Shown: positions 1 through 10,755 of the stretch, one piece after another
Layout of the letters: each line of letters starts with the position of its first letter
Numbering within the stretch: the first letter of the stretch is position 1
Made by a program: the position numbers and the translations under genes
Assembly: GCF_041146395.1 (NCBI RefSeq)
Contig: NC_091008.1
Location: 5,283,501 to 5,347,500 of the forward strand
Direction of reading: 5' to 3'
Source of the DNA: Eulemur rufifrons
Taxonomy: Eukaryota > Chordata > Mammalia > Primates > Lemuridae
DNA length: 64,000 nucleotides
Notes under the pieces: generated by a model
What the model was told of the DNA's origin: nothing
The model's input: only the letters and a program-made list of their open reading frames with translations
The model's database searches: none

Positions 1-1547
1 AAATTCATAGTGATTTAGTATTTCTCATTACAAAAATGTTTTAACCCTTTAGAAATCTAGTTGGAAAATATTCATAAGAAACCAGAGAAACTTTAATTTC
101 AAAGGTCCTGCTTACATTATTATGTGACTAGTCAAATTCAGCATGGTGCCTGGAAAACAACAGAGCTTCAATAAACGTGTGCTGAGTGAATGACACAATA
201 AATGGATGAGTGAGTGAATGATGACTAAAGCTTGTCTTCTAGGGTTTTGTAAAACTTTTCTGCATACACAAAATAACCTTCCAGTGAGAGACAGTGGGGT
301 CTTCCTTTCTCCACTGAGAATGGCAGACAAGTGAAAAAGGAAACCCATCCAAACCACAGGCACGTGACAGGTAAGAGACAGCGTTTGGGGCTGACTAGTC
401 AAACAAATCCTCATTCAGGTCCTGCCAGAAGCACTGAGGTTTCACAAGGCGAACCCTTGAATTTGGTTTTCCTCATTTCCATTACATTTGCTTGACAGAC
501 ACTGAGCCCCCCCAGGAAAGAACCATTAACTACATCACCATAATCCTCTCAAACATTCGAGTTCACTTTGTATCATGAATTTTCTTTTGCTTTCCTTCTT
601 TTTTTAAAAAAAAAGTTTTAAAAACAATTCCTCAAAGAAAATATGTGGTTTTACATTTGCTAACTTAGGAATCTTCTGTTCCTTCTCTTGTCACTACAAC
701 TTTTCTTTTGGACTTAGCTTGATTCATATTCATGCCTAGTACCTGACATAAGGTTCTTATGTTTGGTAGCTATCAACTTAATCAAATCATTTATATCACA
801 CAGCATTAAAATACTACATTTTGGCAATACACTTCATTCCACATGTCTGAACACTTTAGGATTTCAGGCATTCATCAGTGGAAATGTGGCTTGTTGATTA
901 GTTTGCCAATCCTTCAAAAGTCAAAATAAGCCTTTCTTTATGTCACTGATGAGTTACAAAGACTACATGTGAAAGCAGATTTTTCCAAAACTATTATACA
1001 AAAGGTAGAGTCTTCTAATAATGAGACAAGAATAAATCAGCTGAAATACATACTAATCATGCATTTGAATCATTGGTTCACCTTTCTTCCTTGTCTAATT
1101 GTTTCAGGTTTTTAAAAGAATACCATTCACTTTATTCTACTCCCATATAACCAACCACCATTTGCTGTTAATGTGGTAAACCATTAACCCAGATAAACTG
1201 CTGCAGTGTGAAAATAGTTACAATATACTAGAAATCTAAAGCACATGTAACAAAATGTAACAAAATAATATTCAAACTAATGAATTAAAATTTCAGATAC
1301 TCCTTAAATCCTAATTCTTTCAATAATAAATAGATATATACCATTATATTGATATTAACTAATAAATGATTGCAGTATGCCATGAGAATCCATTCCATTT
1401 TATATCTGTCATAACACCAAAAACATACTTTCTAAGGACTCAGCTTCCAATAGAACAAAGTAGATGATATACATAATTCTCTTTTTAAAATATGCTAGTG
1501 GTTTTTTTTAACCTAGGAATAGTAAAAAATTTGGTGTTCAGACAGGC
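1..1547. other. Non-repetitive AT-rich sequence, no gene seen
   Basis: No reading frame over about 100 codons, no RNA gene and no repeat family that I recognise. Short A and T runs occur near 600. The open frame on the minus strand at 112-414 has no recognisable motif and is within chance expectation. Confidence 0.5.
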
Positions 1548-1689
1548 TTGGGGAACAAAGGAAACTCACCCCATTATTCTTCTTCTGAGGAGGGCATAAA
1601 GATGCAAAACCAAAATGCCAGGAAGTGGGTAGGGCCTGCAGCTTCTCTTTTGACCTATGTTCTCAAGCGCACGTTACCAGAGAGTAGCA

Positions 1690-1706
1690 CACGTGCAGCC
1701 CACGTG
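1690..1706. promoter_or_regulatory. Pair of CACGTG E-boxes
   Basis: Two perfect CACGTG palindromes lie at 1690-1695 and 1701-1706, separated by 5 bases. They sit in a locally GC-richer segment (about 1560-1760) of otherwise AT-rich DNA. CACGTG is the site of bHLH factors such as USF, MYC/MAX and CLOCK/BMAL1; tandem E-boxes with a spacer of about 6-7 bases are known for CLOCK/BMAL1. The spacing here is one base shorter than that. Regulatory function is inference; no promoter or transcript is visible nearby. Confidence 0.2.
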
Positions 1707-2368
1707 TCTAGGCCCGAAGGCTGCATACCAAGAGATCATACGGAGACAATGCACGAGCTGCTCATTCTTCTCTTGGGAATGCTAAACCAAACCTTACTGT
1801 GAAACCAGCTCTGAAAATCAGCTACCCTTCTGAAAAGTTTCTGAAATTATTATTCTCCATAAGACAACAGTAAAATGAATAATGATGGGGTAGGAGATCA
1901 GTGTATTTGTATAATAGAAACAAGGCCTAGCTGGACTTAATAAGGTGATCTCCTTACTTACTAGAGGCCCTTATCTAGAAAATGAGAGAAGAGATCAAGC
2001 TGTCAAATTAACCTGGAAGGGCACAGAATTAATCATGTAAGGGTAGCAAGAGAAATCTTGCACACCCAAAGATTGTGATTTGTGCAGAAGTTGAAGATGA
2101 ATTCACTGAGTGGAGGTTTAGGAAACTGAAGTGGACTGAAAGTGTTTGGAATTGAAATGAAGTGCTAGACAGCTATAGAAAAAGCGTTGGTGACATGAGA
2201 GCCAAATGACCGTTGTCATTACCACTTGCAAATTAATGCATTTTTTCATGCATAGCAAAATAATGCATTGGCTGTAAACAAACTGCCCTACTATCAGCAT
2301 TTTCTCAGTAGAGAATAAAACTTTTTCTCCTGCAGTTCACTACTAAGAGACCTACTTTATTACGATTA

Positions 2369-2511
2369 TAGTCATGCGCTGCATAATGACATTTTAGTCA
2401 ATGACAGACGATGTATATGATGGTTCCATAAGATTATAGTAGAGCTGAAAAATTCCAATTTCCTAGTGAGGTAGCCATTGTAACATTGCAGCACAATGCA
2501 TCTTTTCTTTC

Positions 2512-2543
<32 letters not shown>

Positions 2544-3128
2544 GAGACAGAGTCTTGCTCTGTTGCCCGGGCTAGAGTGAGTGCCGTGGCGTCAGCCTCG
2601 CTCACAGCAACCTCAAACTCCTGGGCTCAAGCGATCCTACTGCCTCAGCCTCCCGAGTAGCTGGGACTATAGGCATGTGCCACCATGCCCGGGCTAATTT
2701 TTTCTGTATATATATTTTTTTAGTTGTCCAAATCATTTCTTTCTATTTTCAGTAGAGACGAGGTCTCACTCTTGCTCAGAGCTGGTCTCGAACTCCTGAC
2801 CTCGAGCAATCCACCTGCCTCGGCCTCCCAGAGTGCTAGGATTACAGGCGTGAGCCACCTCGCCCAGCCCCACAATGCATCTTTTCTATGTTTAGATATA
2901 TTTACACAAACACTTACCATTGTGTTACAGTTCCCTGCGATATTCACCGCAGTGACATGCTGTACAGGTTTGTAAACCTAGAAGCATAGGCTACACCATA
3001 TACCCTAGGTATACAGTAGGCTCTACTGTCTACATTTGTGCAAGTACACTCTGTGGTGTGGGCACAACAGAATTGGCTAACAATACATTTCTTCGAACAT
3101 GTCTCCATCATTAAGCAATGCATGACTG
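2369..3128. mobile_element. Tigger-like DNA transposon (non-autonomous), split by an Alu
   Basis: The ends form inverted repeats. The left end reads TAGTCATGCGCTGCATAATG and the reverse complement of the right end reads CAGTCATGCATTGCTTAATG. TA dinucleotides flank both sides (about 2367-2368 and 3129-3130), as expected of Tc1/mariner-superfamily insertion. Without the Alu at 2509-2870 the element is about 400 bases. It carries no transposase reading frame, so it is a non-autonomous derivative. I recognise it as a common old primate family of Tigger/MER type but cannot fix the subfamily name. Confidence 0.75.
2509..2870 (-). mobile_element. Alu dimer (strepsirrhine type), minus strand
   Basis: The element starts, in plus orientation, with a T-rich tract (2509-2543) followed by GAGACAGAGTCTTGCTC and ends with CGTGAGCCACCTCGCCCAGCC. 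It is therefore a complete Alu on the minus strand with left arm, linker and right arm. The 17-base target duplication CACAATGCATCTTTTCT is perfect at 2492-2508 and 2871-2887. The right arm has the strepsirrhine GAGTGCCGTGGCGTCAGC signature (plus orientation). It is inserted inside the DNA transposon at 2369-3128 and is therefore the younger of the two. The T tract has degenerated into TTTC repeats at its outer end. Confidence 0.95.
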
Positions 3129-3359
3129 TATTACACTTACTATTGTTATTAAAAGTTCCATAGATTTGAAATGCCATTTGCCAACTAGTTAGCCTAATAG
3201 AAACTTTTTGTAAGTTCACCTTCTTCTATTTTTAATTTTGTATAAATACACTAATCAAAATACAGGTCATAGAATGTCACTCAGCTGCAGAACTTAATAT
3301 CTATTTCTCCTTCCTGATTTACGGGGGTAGTTGCTGATGTCAAAAGACAAAAGTACAAC

Positions 3360-4047
3360 TGTGAACTAAAATAAAATCTTAAGCACCTCCCCCAACTGAT
3401 TGAATGGATCCCCTCCTGGCCTAAGGGACCCCAGAAATACTCTAAAGCTGAGTTGCTGGCCATGAGAAGGGAGGTCAAACATGCCTAATCATTACGCCCC
3501 TTCCTTCCTTGGTATCCTTTGTAAGTCATTAACAGGCCTAAGGCTATGCAAGACAAAGCTTAAACCACACCTGCAGGTCCTCAGTTTACTTAACAGATCA
3601 CTTGAGTCTGGATTTATGTACAGTATATGTCCAGTGGCTTGTGTCTGATTAGCAGATTTCCTTATCTTAACTTAAAACATGCCAAGCCTTTACACAAAGC
3701 TTCATTTCTTTACCAGTTACAAATTGAAGCATCTTTAAACCCACCTATAACCTGTAAGCCCCCTGCTTTGAGATGTCCTGCCTTTTCAGGCCAAAACAAT
3801 GTACACATTCCATGTATTGATTTATGACTTCATGTGTAATTCTGTTTCCCTGAAACGTAAAACCAAAACCCAAAACCAAAACATAAAACGTAAAACCAAA
3901 ACCCATAAGACCAAACTGCAACCCAACCATGGTGAGTCCACTCGCTCAAGGCTGCTTGGGTGTGGCTGTGGGCCATGGTTCTCATACTTGGCTCAGAATA
4001 AACCTCTTTAAATTATTTTACAGAGTTTGGGTTCTTTTCCATTAACA
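3360..4047 (+). mobile_element. Solo LTR, class I ERV-like
   Basis: About 690 bases run from a TGTGAAC start to an ATTAACA end. A polyadenylation signal AATAAA lies at 3997-4002, followed by a T-rich U5-like end. The layout (pyrimidine- and purine-rich U3, late AATAAA, TTGGGTTCTTTTCC near the end) is typical of a gammaretrovirus-like LTR. No second copy or internal gag-pol-env sequence adjoins it, so it is a solo LTR. The left boundary is approximate and no clean target duplication was found. The open frames inside it are by-products. Confidence 0.55.
3855..3912 (+). repeat. AC-rich internal tandem repeat in the LTR
   Basis: An AACGTAAAACCAAAACCCA-like unit appears twice with a period of about 32 bases, separated by further AAACC and AAAACC steps. 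It lies within the U3 part of the LTR at 3360-4047. It looks superficially telomere-like but is not (TTAGGG)n. Confidence 0.6.
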
Positions 4048-4097
4048 CAATGAATTTAGTTACAGCTCTAATTGGTATTTATTTGTGATTCATGAAT

Positions 4098-4560
4098 TAG
4101 GGCATTCTCCAGTCTACAAAATAGAACAAGAGTTCCCACTGGGCAATGACAGAACAGTGAGTTTTGTAAATATAGGAACAAGGAAACAGAACAATAAAAA
4201 AGAAAAGGCTGATTGGTTAATATTAGGTTACTTTTTTCCTAAGAGTTAAAGCAGAGGGAACTTCCTTATTACACTGACTCAGGTAGACTGGAGTCTCCCG
4301 TTTTCAGGAAAAGCTGGTGTCTTTGGGGATCTATCTGGTTCCTTAAAGTTTCAGTATGAGTACATGGCATTTAGCACGAGTGACCCCATTTTGGTTTGGC
4401 CTGGTCTGGCGGGGTCTAGTGCAGGAGCTCAGTCCAAAACAATTGCATCCCATAATTTTTGTTTAACACAAGTGAGTCATGTTAACTGAAGTTATGTTAT
4501 CTTAGGTAAACAACAAATTTCACTTTTAAGATGCAAACAACAATGACTTGAAATGATGGA
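4098..4560. mobile_element. Probable ERV-derived repeat, unclassified
   Basis: The segment contains GTGACCCCATTTTGGTTTGG, followed by CTGGTCTGGCGGGG and GTGCAGGAGCTCAG. I associate this block with primate endogenous retrovirus LTR or adjacent sequence, probably in antisense. It follows the LTR at 3360-4047 within 50 bases, so the two may come from one provirus or from a neighbouring insertion. No terminal TG/CA pair or duplication could be fixed. Boundaries are approximate. Confidence 0.35.
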
Positions 4561-5444
4561 GCAATGACATCCACCAGAGACAGATGGTGGATCACTCTTG
4601 TAAAGGACTCTGCTTCAGGGAAGTATTTTTATCACTCTGCGAGTGCACATTACATGAAGGCTTTTTCGTTCCTCCAGACATCACTTTTATGACCTTTCAT
4701 CAATATCATATACTTGCTCAATTTATGGTGTGTTACTTTTCTTTAGGCAGACACAGAAGTGCTAAATTGCTTGAGCTGATACCTAGTTTCTAAGATCATG
4801 CATGCTATCTTGCAGATAAGCATCTGTGGGCACGGGAGGCCCTGGGTAAACTGACACAGGATGTGATGATTTATGCAGAGGTGTTCTGAAACATGGGAGA
4901 CTGGGGACCCACGAATCCGCACCTCTGGACAGGTGGGTACTTCTGTTCACGACACCAGCACTTGCTTTAACTGAGAAGCCCCATAATCCACATAGACACA
5001 GGGCTGTGGAGAAGATGATAAAGCAAGCTGTCGTATCGACAGTAAACATTTTCCTGTATGGTACACGCAGTTTGCTTTAAATATAATTCAAATATCCTTG
5101 ATATTATGAATCATTTTCACTCTCTGAAATATAATTATATCCTCTTATTCTCAGAAAACAAAATAAAACAAAACTTTGATCATAGATCATTAAAGCCTTC
5201 ATCGGTCTTCTTTATTCACTTAAGTTTTCTTTACTAATTTAACCAACTGTACTGTCTAGATCAGATAATTCTACCTGAATAGCAAAAAATATAATTCGTC
5301 AAGAAGATAGAGAACAAAATGACCCTCATTCCTCAACCTACTTAAAGCATAGGACATTTATATAATCACCGCTAACTGCAAATTCTGAAAGATTAGAAAA
5401 CAGACTAAAATAATGTAGAGGTCATATAAGATAGTAATGAGTTT
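4561..5444. other. Non-repetitive sequence, no gene seen
   Basis: No repeat family or RNA gene is recognised. The minus-strand frame at 4783-5049 lies in a slightly GC-richer part but has no recognisable domain. Confidence 0.4.
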
Positions 5445-5625
5445 ATTTCTGGCTCCAGTACTTACCCGTTTGTGAGCCTGGGTAAGTTATTCAACCTGTG
5501 CAAGCTCAGTTTCCTTATCTGTAAAATAGATACTTCAAAGGAGGTAAACCCTGTACAACATTCAGGGCATGCAGGGCACACGGCAAATGCACAGTGGAGG
5601 TTAGCTCTATTACTATTGTACACTA
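5445..5625 (+). mobile_element. MIR SINE, partial
   Basis: The MIR core is readable as TGAGCCTGGGTAAGTTATTC, followed by CTCAGTTTCCTTATCTGTAAA. This matches the MIR 'gggcaagttactt ... cctcagtttcctcatctgtaaaatg' region. The 5' tRNA-like part and the 3' end are decayed. Confidence 0.75.
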
Positions 5626-5829
5626 TGTTCTCATTTTTAATAAGATGCTTTCCTGCAAGAGGTTTTTTTGTACAGTGGGAAAAAAATACAGTAGAGTAAA
5701 AACTATCAATCTGAATCTTTGGTAGAATTTTGTAATCAGATAATCAGAAGAATGATTGCTTTTCTTGAGAAAAGGTAGATTTAACAACAACAAATAAGGA
5801 ATGAGAAATCTACATTAATATAAAGGTTA

Positions 5830-6850
5830 CGTTAAACTGACCTGAAAAAGCCGGCATGAAACAGATTTCCAAATGAAACAGCTGAATTTTTAGACAAGAG
5901 GCAGCGTATTTTAATATAAAAGAAAAGGTATGGCAAAAACACAATATCCCATTTTTACCAAAAGTTCTGTTTGACTTCCATGAAAGTGATCCTTCGTCTA
6001 TATTAGAAATGGCATGTTTATATGTGTATCAAAAACAAATGGTGGGAAAAAAAATCCAAGAAATTATGGAAATTGTAGAATCAAAAACTGGATATTAGAC
6101 ATAAAACTGGGTAGGAAGTCTTTTAAAAATAAGTTCTCCCAAAGTTCAAAAAATCATAAAGAAAAGGAAACGATATATTTGGATACATGAGAGTCAAGTC
6201 TTCTACACATCTAAAAACATCACAAATAAATCTGAAAGATCAAGAATTTGGAGAAAAAATAAATATATATAAAATATATTAAAAGTTCTGATAAAAACAA
6301 ACAGAAAAGTGGATAAAGATATGAATAGTTAATTTGCAAAAATAAAAACACAAACACAAAAAGCCAATAAACATATTTTTTAAATTATTTGAACCACTAA
6401 TATTTGAATAACTATCTTTCAATAAAACTAAAACAAATAGATATTTTTTCTTATCTAATTGGCAGGTTAAAAATGATAGCATAATGGATGGGGGAGGGGG
6501 CATATGGGAAATCTCTTCTACTCAATTTTTCTGTGAGCCCAAAACTACTCTAAAAAATAAAATCTATTAAAAAGAATAATAAATTCACAGGAAATTGGGC
6601 ACTTTCATACCCTGCTGTGGGAATGAAAATTGTGCAATTTTTCTCAAGGCCAGTTTAGCAACTTACGCATATTCTTCGGTATATTACTTCTAGTAATGTA
6701 ATCTAAGAAAATCGTTAAGGAAGTACTCAAGGATTGTCTCAGAATTTGTCACTATAAAACATGCAGTCATTTTCTGAAGTGAAGGATCACTAAGCAAACT
6801 ATTCAAAGAATACCAGCTCTCATTAAAAATTATAAAAGTAGAATATCAAT
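5830..6850 (+). mobile_element. Old L1 (L1M type) fragments, plus strand
   Basis: Recognisable pieces of decayed L1 ORF2 and 3' region include AAAAAGCCAATAAACATA near 6357 and ATTGGCAGGTTAAAAATGA near 6459. The GGGCACTTTCATACCCTGCTG segment follows at about 6597. These correspond to successive parts of an L1M ORF2 3' half. All frames are destroyed. A younger L1 3' end (6485-6573) appears to interrupt it. Confidence 0.55.
6485..6573 (+). mobile_element. L1 3' end fragment nested in older L1
   Basis: The segment reads from GGATGGGGGAGGGGGCATATG to CTAAAAAATAAAATCTATTA and matches the 3'UTR and tail of an L1 (usual form: GGGTATATGGGAA ... CTCTAAAAAATAAAGTCTATT). It sits between two pieces that read as one older L1M ORF2 region. 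It looks like a short, 5'-truncated insertion; no clear target duplication was resolved. Confidence 0.5.
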
Positions 6851-6904
6851 TAATGAAATGGACAAACATTCTCAAAACATTTTTAAATGAAACCAAAGTG
6901 AATT

Positions 6905-7250
6905 ATAGAAACTACAGACAATATGAGCCCTGGAATGAGTCTCCGAAGCCCATCGACTCCAGGGAATACAAATTTCCCTTCCCTCTTTCCACATCTACCG
7001 TTGCCTTAGTCTAGCTTTTCAGCTGCTTTTCTTTGCTCTACTGCAACAGCTTCCTTCTTGGTCTCCATGACTCCAGTCCCAACTCCCTGAAATTCATCTC
7101 CAAACCAGTTCCAGAGAGAGCTTTCTAAAATGCAAAGTGGACAACAATTTACCCTTTAAGGATTCTTCATCATCTACAGGAACAGTTCAAATCCCCATGT
7201 GGCACACTAGGCCCTTCAAAATCTTTCTCTGGTCACCATTCCAGACATGG
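6905..7250 (+). mobile_element. L2 LINE fragment, plus strand
   Basis: The L2 landmarks are CTACTGCAACAGCTTCCTTC with TGGTCTCC (7037-7066), then CTTTCTAAAATGCAAAGTGG (about 7120) and GGCCCTTCAAAATCTTTCTC (about 7210). They occur in family order. The fragment stops where the L1 piece at 7257 begins. Confidence 0.7.
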
Positions 7251-7256
7251 CAGCTA

Positions 7257-8204
7257 TTGTAAATGAGTTCTTGATTTGATTCTCAGTTTGGCTGTTATTA
7301 GTGCATAGAAATGCAACTGATTTGTGTACATTGATTTTGTAACTTGAGACTTTACTTATTTCTCAATTCTAGGAGTTTTTTGGAGGAATCTTTAGGGATT
7401 TCTAGATATAAGATCTTATCATTGGCAAACAGGAATAGTTTTACTGCCTCTTTTCCAACTTGGATGCTCTTTATTTCCTTTTCTTGCCTGACTGCTCTGG
7501 CTAGGACTTCTAGTATTATGTTCAATAGAAATGGTGAAAGTGGGCATCCTTGTCTTGTTCCAGTTCTTAGGGGGAAGTCTTTCAACCTCATCCCATTCTG
7601 GATGATATTGGCTGTGGGTTTGTCATATAGGGTTTTTATTATTTTGAGGTATGTTTCTGCTATGGCTAGTTTGCTAAGATTTTTAACATGAAGGGGTGCT
7701 GGATTTTATCAAATGCTTTTTCTGCAACTATTGAGATGATCATATGGTCTTTGTTTTTAATTGTTTATGTGGTGAATCACATTTATTGATTTGCATATGT
7801 TGGACCATTCTTGCATCCCTGGGATGAAACTTAGTTGATCGTGGTGAATTTCTTTTTATGTTCTGTTGGATTCAATTTGCTAGTATTTTGTTGAGGATTT
7901 TTGCATATATGTTCATGAGAGATATTGGTCTGTAGTTTCCTTTTTTTGTTGTGCCCTTTTCTGGCTTTGGTATCAGTGTGATACTGACTTCATAGAATGA
8001 ATTAGGGAGGATTCTCTTCTTAACTTTTCAATTTTATGAAATGGTTGTAGTAAGATAGGTTCCAGTTCTTCTTTGTAGGTCTAGTAGAATTTGGCTGTGA
8101 ATTTGTCTGGTCCTGAGCTTTTCTGGGGGGAAGGTTTTTTATTACTGATTCATTCTTGCTACTAAATATTGGTCTGTTCAGGATGTGTGTTTCTTCCTGA
8201 TTCA
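7257..8204 (-). mobile_element. L1 ORF2 fragment (reverse-transcriptase region), minus strand
   Basis: The minus strand reads as L1 ORF2 reverse transcriptase. Residues in the open stretch at 7352-7591 include [15 protein letters not shown] and [15 protein letters not shown], typical of the L1 finger and palm. The catalytic F-A-D-D box reads F-A-N-D, and the frame breaks on both sides, so the piece is dead. Both the 5' end and the 3'UTR are absent. It is an internal fragment, and the plus-strand frame at 7344-7691 is its shadow. Confidence 0.9.
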
Positions 8205-9784
8205 ATAAACATGAATAATAAACTCTGTTGTTACGGAAGAGCTTCAGGATATCTAAATGGTCCTGAGATTCCTCCCCACCCCACCCCCCACCATTCTGTA
8301 GTGATTTACTCCTTCTCATGGGAAGTAGATGGGATTAAAGACAGTGAGTACAGTCTATTTTTCATAAAGTGCACCAAGGCACACATGTCCTTTCCAAGCC
8401 AACAGTTGTCTGACTAATAAATATGGTGAACTATGGAATGAAAATTTTCTTTACCCCAAATTCCTCTCTGGTTAAAAATTATGCTTTTTAGAATATATGA
8501 TTTTATAAAATATTAGAAGAAACCAGTGCTTTTATTTTGCTATGCTATCTATAAAAAAGCAGATTTCATTTTTTATCCTTTGAATATACCTCCTCGGTCT
8601 GTTATTAAATTTTTAAGTAAAACTAATATGCAAATATTTCCTTACTAAGAAAATTTATCCTTAAAAAAAGAAAGAAAAATGACAGTCCCAAAGAAAGTAA
8701 ACTTTATGTTTATGATGACCTGAAAATTTCACAGCATCACAAAGCAGAGAAAAATGAACAAGTATGTGATATAAACTACTCCATCACATTTCCACGAAGA
8801 CTTTCCTATTTCTCTATGCTGTCTTTCTATTCTTACCCTAGATCTCTCAGAGGTAAACCCTTGCCAAGAATGCAAAAGTCTGTTGAAACTTGTAGCAGTT
8901 TTATAAAATTGGCAAATGTCCATAAAAACTTTAAGAAGGACCACCAAATACAGCTGAGCTTTGAACTAAAAGCCCCTGTATAGTCAAGTTAAAATCTGAT
9001 TGATATGGGAAAACCAAAGAACTGAATCAGCAGTGGTGGCAATACATATGTGCAGTTCTTCAATTTCTTTGATAAGTGGAAAATAGGAAAAAAGTTTCTA
9101 CACTGGAGAGAGAAAAAACAAACAACTGTTTTAGTAGCATTGGGGCAAATGTGAATAATCTGCTCTTCTGATGTATTTCCCTGATCTCTTAGGGAAAAAA
9201 AGTCTCTCAACAGCACAGGAAGAAAGCTGCTTCTTTAACCCCCTGATGACAGAAACAAATTGTTTTGCAGCTCTGGGAAGAGATTTGTCACAAATGTGCA
9301 AACCAGATCCTGTATCCTGGACATTGCACAGAGCTGCAATATCACATTTTTAGGGAATTCCAAAGTGTCCCCCTAATAACACAAGAGAATCTTTAACACA
9401 AAGTTCTGTCTTGATGGCTTAACATGTATGGATGGTTTTGTGTGTGTGATCTCAAATGTAATTTTGTTTTTAGTTTAAGTATTATTACATTTGCTGTAAT
9501 TCTCAGTGTGTCCAGGAGACTTTATTTTTACACCGACATAGTTTTCAAAAATGCTAATTCTGCTGTTGTTTGATGGATACATTTAACATCAAACACATTT
9601 AAAACTAAATAGCTGTATATGGTAATTTGGGCAATAAGGAAGGTGTGGTGACTGAGCTAACCATTCTATGGGCTCACTCCTTTGATGCTATTTCCATAAA
9701 GGGGATGTCCTCATGGTAACCCTTCCATAAGCACTTCATAAGCACTACATATTTTCGTAAGCATTTCCATACGCATCTAAAGAA
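8205..9784. other. Non-repetitive sequence, no gene seen
   Basis: A C-rich run lies near 8270-8295. Several frames of 60-80 codons occur on both strands without recognisable motifs. No repeat family was recognised. Confidence 0.4.
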
Positions 9785-10115
9785 AGACAACGATGTAGTA
9801 CAAAAAGCATGAGCTCTAAATAATAGACAGACTGAGGATCCAAATCCTGCCTCTGCCACTGAGCAGACATGAAACTGAGTAATTGACTTAGCATCCCTGA
9901 GAGTCTATATATATAATGAAGATGACAAAATTCTTATAATATTACTTAGAATTATTAAAGTATACATCTGAAAGGTATCTTCAATTATATAATGAAGATG
10001 ATAAAACCACTCTTAAATGAGTACAATAAACTTAAATGAGAAAATATGCTAAGCACCTAGCTGAAGGTCTGGCCCGCAATCAGATGACCAATAATTGCCA
10101 ATGTCTGTTCATCAG
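9785..10115 (+). mobile_element. MIR SINE with an internal insertion
   Basis: The MIR reads from AAGCATGAGCTCTAAA through ATCCAAATCCTGCCTCTGCC to GCTAAGCACCTAGCTGAAGG. The usual stretch between 'cctcagtttcctcatctgtaaaatg' and 'ggattaaatgag' is lengthened by about 76 bases (9910-10006), described separately. Confidence 0.7.
9910..10006. repeat. Templated insertion with 21-base flanking duplication
   Basis: TATATAATGAAGATGA followed by C or T and AAAA occurs at 9910-9930 and again at 9986-10006, with one mismatch. Between the copies lie about 55 bases. Positions 9927-9980 match 11182-11235 in the same orientation with about five mismatches over 54 bases. The pattern suggests a copied segment placed inside the MIR with local duplication. 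It could instead be two related copies of an old repeat, but the flanking duplication argues for an insertion event. Confidence 0.7.
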
Positions 10116-10289
10116 CAAAAATAATAAAAATAACAATGATACTAGTTCGAGCACAAGATCCAAATATATTAAGAAATGAAAAGGTTGTTCCTATCGGATT
10201 TGTGAGTAATTTGGTATAACAATAAACTCTGCATACTATATCTGGGTATAACAGAAAAATCAGAATGGATACTCAAATAAGTATCTACA

Positions 10290-10755
10290 AGTAATATTCC
10301 CACCAGTTCATTGAACAATAATTGACTATCTACTATATGCTGGTAATACAGAGAAAAATGGCACAGTTTGTGAGATCAACAGGCTCACAATTTAGGACAT
10401 GGGTTCATAAAACCATACATTTACAAGCACAGATGGTTATGTGTTAGTATGAATGTAGGATGGACATCCAATCCAGACCTGAAGGAGAGGGCAGAATTGA
10501 AAAAAGGCTTCTCAAAGGATCTGACATCAGAGCTGAGCTCTGAAACTTCAGTAGTTAACTAGGCATAGAAGAAAGTGATGAAGAGTTGAGAGGTGGGTGG
10601 CATGTGCCATGCAGGATAAGGGAGCAGTGTGTGCAAGTCATGAAGATATGAGAAAGCAGTGTGCATCCTGGGAAATCCAAATGCTTCAGTAGGGCTGGAG
10701 CATAGGACTCCAACACATTTACCAAGAATATGAATATGACATACAGAAATTTCAT
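10290..10755 (-). mobile_element. L2 LINE fragment, minus strand
   Basis: It begins with ATTGACTATCTACTATATGC, the decayed form of the antisense L2 3' end (usually TATTGAGCACCTACTATGTGC). It continues through landmarks expected of antisense L2 at about 10450-10730 (CATCAGAGCTGAGCTCTGAA; GCATCCTGGGAAATCC). Confidence 0.65.

Noticed and set aside
3855..3912. Interstitial telomere repeat
   Set aside because: The units are AAAACC/AAACGT variants, not CCCTAA, and form part of an LTR U3.
7344..7691. 115-codon plus-strand open frame
   Set aside because: Antisense shadow of the L1 reverse-transcriptase fragment on the minus strand.
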